DNA of 8,252 nt, taken from contig JAEWGQ010000124.1 of NCBI GenBank assembly GCA_023388235.1, positions 1 through 8,252 of the forward strand, given 5' to 3'. Under the pieces are notes generated by a model that saw only the letters and a program-made list of their open reading frames with translations, ran no database searches and had not been told where the DNA came from. This document shows, one piece after another, positions 6,492 to 8,252 of this stretch. A program made the translations under genes and the position numbers. This stretch comes from Actinomycetes bacterium. Lineage in GTDB: Bacteria > Actinomycetota > Actinomycetes > Actinomycetales > Cellulomonadaceae. Within the stretch, counting starts at the first letter, position 1. Each line of letters starts with the position of its first letter.

Positions 6492-6526
6492 CGGGGCACG
6501 CCGCCCTAGGCTCGCGGCGTGCCCCG
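6492..6526 (+). terminator. 13-bp perfect inverted repeat spanning operon end, -10 box and next start codon
   Basis: Bases 6492-6504 (CGGGGCACGCCGC) are exactly complementary to 6514-6526, leaving a 9-base loop (6505-6513) that holds the palindrome CCTAGG. It begins 11 bases after the TIM-barrel stop, so transcripts leaving the sugar operon would fold into a very stable stem. There is no T run. The right arm includes the GTG start (6519-6521) of the ribonuclease gene, and the loop includes its -10 box. It may terminate the operon, serve as a symmetric protein-binding site, and hide the GTG in read-through RNA. Confidence 0.7.
6507..6512 (+). promoter_or_regulatory. -10 element TAGGCT of the ribonuclease gene, leaderless spacing
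   Basis: TAGGCT fits the actinobacterial -10 pattern TAnnnT. It ends six bases before the GTG at 6519, so RNA would start at or near the GTG. No Shine-Dalgarno sequence is present. No good -35 box is seen at the expected distance (about 6484-6489 is GCGCGC), which is common for actinobacterial promoters. Confidence 0.55.
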
Positions 6527-7982
6527 ACGCCACGTCCGCCTCCGGCCCACCGACGACGCCCGCGCCCGGGAGGTCGACGCCGCCGTCCGCACCGGGCTCG
6601 CCGCCCTGCGCGCCGAGCTCGACGTGCCCGGCGCCTTCCCGGGCGACGTGCTGGCCGAGGTCGACCGGGTCACCGCGACCGGCCCCGCGGGCGAGCGCGC
6701 CGACGCCACCGACGTGCCGTTCGTGACCATCGACCCCGCCGGCTCCCGCGACCTCGACCAGGCCCTGCACCTCGAGCGCCGCGGGTCCGGCTACCGGCTC
6801 CGGTACGCGATCGCCGACGTCGCCGCGTGGGTCCGCCCCGGCGGCGCGATCGACGCCGAGGCCCGCCGCCGCGTCGTCACCCTGTACGCCCCCGACGGCC
6901 GCGTGCCCCTGCACCCGCCCGCGCTGTCCGAGGGCGCCGCCAGCCTGCTGCCCGGGCAGGACGCCCCCGCCCTGCTGTGGGACCTCGACCTCGACGCCGA
7001 CGGCACGCCCACGGCCGTCCGCGTCGCCCGCGCCACGGTGCGCAGCCGCGCCCAGCTCGACTACGCCGGCGTCCAGCGCGCGCTCGACGACGACACCGCC
7101 GACGGCACCCTGACGTTGCTGCGCGACGTCGGGCGCCTGCGGCAGGCCGCCGAGATCGACCGCGGCGGGCTCACCCTGCCCGTGCCGGAGCAGGACGTCG
7201 AGGTCGACGCCCGCGGCCGGTGGACCCTCACCAGCCGCGCCACCCTGCCCGTCGAGGAGTGGAACGCGCAGATCTCGCTGCTCACCGGCATGTGCGCCGC
7301 GCGCCTCATGCTCGACGGCCGCGTCGGCGTGCTGCGGACGCTCCCGGCCGCCGACCCCCGGGACGTCGCCCGCCTGCGCCGCTCGGCGCGCGCCCTCGGC
7401 GTCCCCTGGCCCGACGGCACCGACCACGCCACCGTCGTGCGCGCCCTCGACGCCGCGGTCCCCGCGCAGGCCGCGCTCCTCACCGAGGCGACCACCCTGC
7501 TGCGCGGCGCCGCCTACGTCGCGTTCGACGGCGACCTGCCCGAGCAGACCGGCCACGCGGCCATCGCCGCCCCCTACGCCCACGCCACCGCCCCGCTGCG
7601 CCGGCTCGTCGACCGGTTCGTCGGCGAGACGTGCGTGGCGCTCGCGGCCGGGACGCCCGTCCCCGAGGCCGTCCGGGCCGCGCTGCCGCTGCTGCCCGGG
7701 CTCATGGCCGCCGGGGACCGCCGGGCGTCCGCCTACGAGCGCGGGTCGGTGGACCTGGTCGAGGCCGCGCTGCTCGCGGGGCGCGAGGGGGAGGAGTTCG
7801 ACGGCGTCGTGGTCGACCTCCGGGACGACGGGGCGTCCGGCGTGGTGCAGCTCCGCGAGCCGCCCGTGCGTGCCCGGGTGGCGGGGGAGTCCCTGCCGCT
7901 GGGCACCGACGTGCGGGTGCGGCTGGAGCAGGCGTCGGTCGCGGAGCGGTCGGTGCGGTTCACGCTCGACGCGCGGGTCTGA
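6519..7982 (+). CDS. RNB-domain ribonuclease (compact RNase II-like exonuclease)
   Basis: This 487-residue protein would degrade RNA from the 3' end by the hydrolytic RNase II mechanism. The catalytic motif is TIDPAGSRDLDQA at 70-82: D72, D78 and D80 match three of the four metal-binding Asp residues of E. coli RNase II (D201, D207, D209), but the fourth (D210) is replaced by Q81. The RNA-gripping APLRR motif is present at 358-362 in YAHATAPLRRLVDRF. The region from about 425 to the end looks like a small OB/S1-type beta domain. The N-terminal cold-shock domains of classical RNase II (about 640 residues) are absent, since the RNB core begins about 60 residues from the start. GTG 6519 was chosen because it directly follows a -10 box at leaderless distance and gives MPRRHVRLRP, a plausible basic N-terminus. 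It appears to be a separate transcription unit, unrelated to the sugar genes. Confidence 0.92.
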   Translation: MPRRHVRLRPTDDARAREVDAAVRTGLAALRAELDVPGAFPGDVLAEVDRVTATGPAGERADATDVPFVTIDPAGSRDLDQALHLERRGSGYRLRYAIADVAAWVRPGGAIDAEARRRVVTLYAPDGRVPLHPPALSEGAASLLPGQDAPALLWDLDLDADGTPTAVRVARATVRSRAQLDYAGVQRALDDDTADGTLTLLRDVGRLRQAAEIDRGGLTLPVPEQDVEVDARGRWTLTSRATLPVEEWNAQISLLTGMCAARLMLDGRVGVLRTLPAADPRDVARLRRSARALGVPWPDGTDHATVVRALDAAVPAQAALLTEATTLLRGAAYVAFDGDLPEQTGHAAIAAPYAHATAPLRRLVDRFVGETCVALAAGTPVPEAVRAALPLLPGLMAAGDRRASAYERGSVDLVEAALLAGREGEEFDGVVVDLRDDGASGVVQLREPPVRARVAGESLPLGTDVRVRLEQASVAERSVRFTLDARV

Positions 7983-7997
7983 CCCGGGCGGGGTCAG
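7979..7997. terminator. Symmetric convergent hairpin containing both stop codons
   Basis: CTGACCC at 7979-7985 pairs perfectly with GGGTCAG at 7991-7997 around the 5-base loop GGGCG. The rightward stop TGA (7980-7982) lies in one arm and the leftward stop (TCA, 7994-7996) in the other. The structure is the same in both transcripts, so it could act as a bidirectional terminator for this convergent pair. There is no T tract and the stem is short, so strength is uncertain. Confidence 0.5.
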
Positions 7998-8252
7998 TCC
8001 GCCCCGAGCGGCGCCAGCGCCACCAGCACGGCGTCGGCGGGCCGGGTCGTGCCGTCCGCGGGCCGCTCGTCCGCGACGGCCTCCCGCAGGGCCGTCAGCG
8101 CCGCGGTGAACCGGTCCGCCGCGTCCCCGCCGCCCTCACCCTCCGGTCCGGGGTCGCCCGCCGGGCCGTCCGCCCGCGGGAGCGTCCGCACGAGTGTCGC
8201 GGCGGCCCGCAGCGCCGCGGCCGTCGCCTCCTGCGCGCGGTCGGGCCGGTCC
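7994..8252 (-). CDS. Unrecognised protein, C-terminal 86 residues (gene enters from right edge)
   Basis: A leftward frame stays open from the right edge to the TGA at 7994-7996. The visible part starts with an Ala-rich probable helix (AQEATAAALRAAATLVRTL). It continues with a Gly/Pro/Glu-rich low-complexity linker (GPAGDPGPEGEGGGD), then a second probable helix (DRFTAALTALREAVADE), and ends in VLVALAPLGAD. No enzyme motif or known family is recognised. A GTG at 8191 could start a 65-residue protein, but the helical sequence runs in frame across it to the edge, so a longer gene is more likely. The 11-bp convergent gap to the ribonuclease stop and the shared hairpin support the stop as real. 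Function unknown. Confidence 0.55.
   Translation of the reverse strand, partial: DRPDRAQEATAAALRAAATLVRTLPRADGPAGDPGPEGEGGGDAADRFTAALTALREAVADERPADGTTRPADAVLVALAPLGAD

Noticed and set aside
4142..6499. Very long open frame on the minus strand opposite the dehydrogenase and TIM-barrel genes
   Set aside because: It spans two well-supported genes and an intergenic hairpin and has no recognisable motifs; it is a composition shadow.
1..8252. tRNA, rRNA, CRISPR array, insertion sequence, prophage or attachment site
   Set aside because: No tRNA-like cloverleaf, regular spaced repeats, transposase or integrase motifs, or long terminal repeats were seen; gene style is uniform across the window.

Overview
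The window comes from a very GC-rich genome. Start codons are ATG or GTG, wobble positions are almost all G or C, and two genes appear to be transcribed without a leader. This fits an actinobacterium, plausibly a Cellulomonas-like member of the Micrococcales; the genus is a guess from composition and gene style only.

Layout: (1) Positions 1-416, minus strand: the N-terminal part of a ROK-family transcriptional regulator that runs off the left edge. (2) Positions 417-534: a divergent control region with a good sigma-70-type promoter for the rightward operon and several short repeated or inverted motifs. (3) Positions 535-4191: a complete ribose/inositol-type (RbsA-RbsC-RbsB order) sugar ABC importer made of a double-NBD ATPase, a permease and a lipoprotein binding protein. 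(4) A 13-bp perfect hairpin at 4199-4233. (5) Positions 4256-6481: a Gfo/Idh/MocA-type NAD(P)-dependent sugar dehydrogenase followed by a metal-dependent TIM-barrel sugar isomerase/epimerase-like enzyme. (6) A 13-bp perfect inverted repeat at 6492-6526 that encloses the -10 box and start codon of the next gene. (7) Positions 6519-7982: a compact RNB-domain (RNase II-like) ribonuclease. (8) A small symmetric hairpin that contains both stop codons of a convergent gene pair. (9) Positions 7994-8252, minus strand: the C-terminal end of an unrecognised gene that leaves the right edge.

How it works together (inference): the ROK protein probably senses a sugar or its metabolite and controls the divergent operon. 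The importer takes up a small monosaccharide-like compound (a cyclic polyol, anhydrosugar or glycoside is possible). The dehydrogenase oxidises it to a keto-sugar, and the TIM-barrel enzyme isomerises it or carries out elimination/hydration chemistry on it. No kinase and no glycoside hydrolase lies in the window. An oxidise-first route, of the kind known for myo-inositol, levoglucosan and 3-keto-glycosides, is therefore more likely than a phosphorylate-first route. The substrate cannot be read from the sequence. The RNB gene looks like an independent housekeeping RNA-turnover unit. The most unusual sequence features are the leaderless-type promoters and the hairpins built across start and stop codons.
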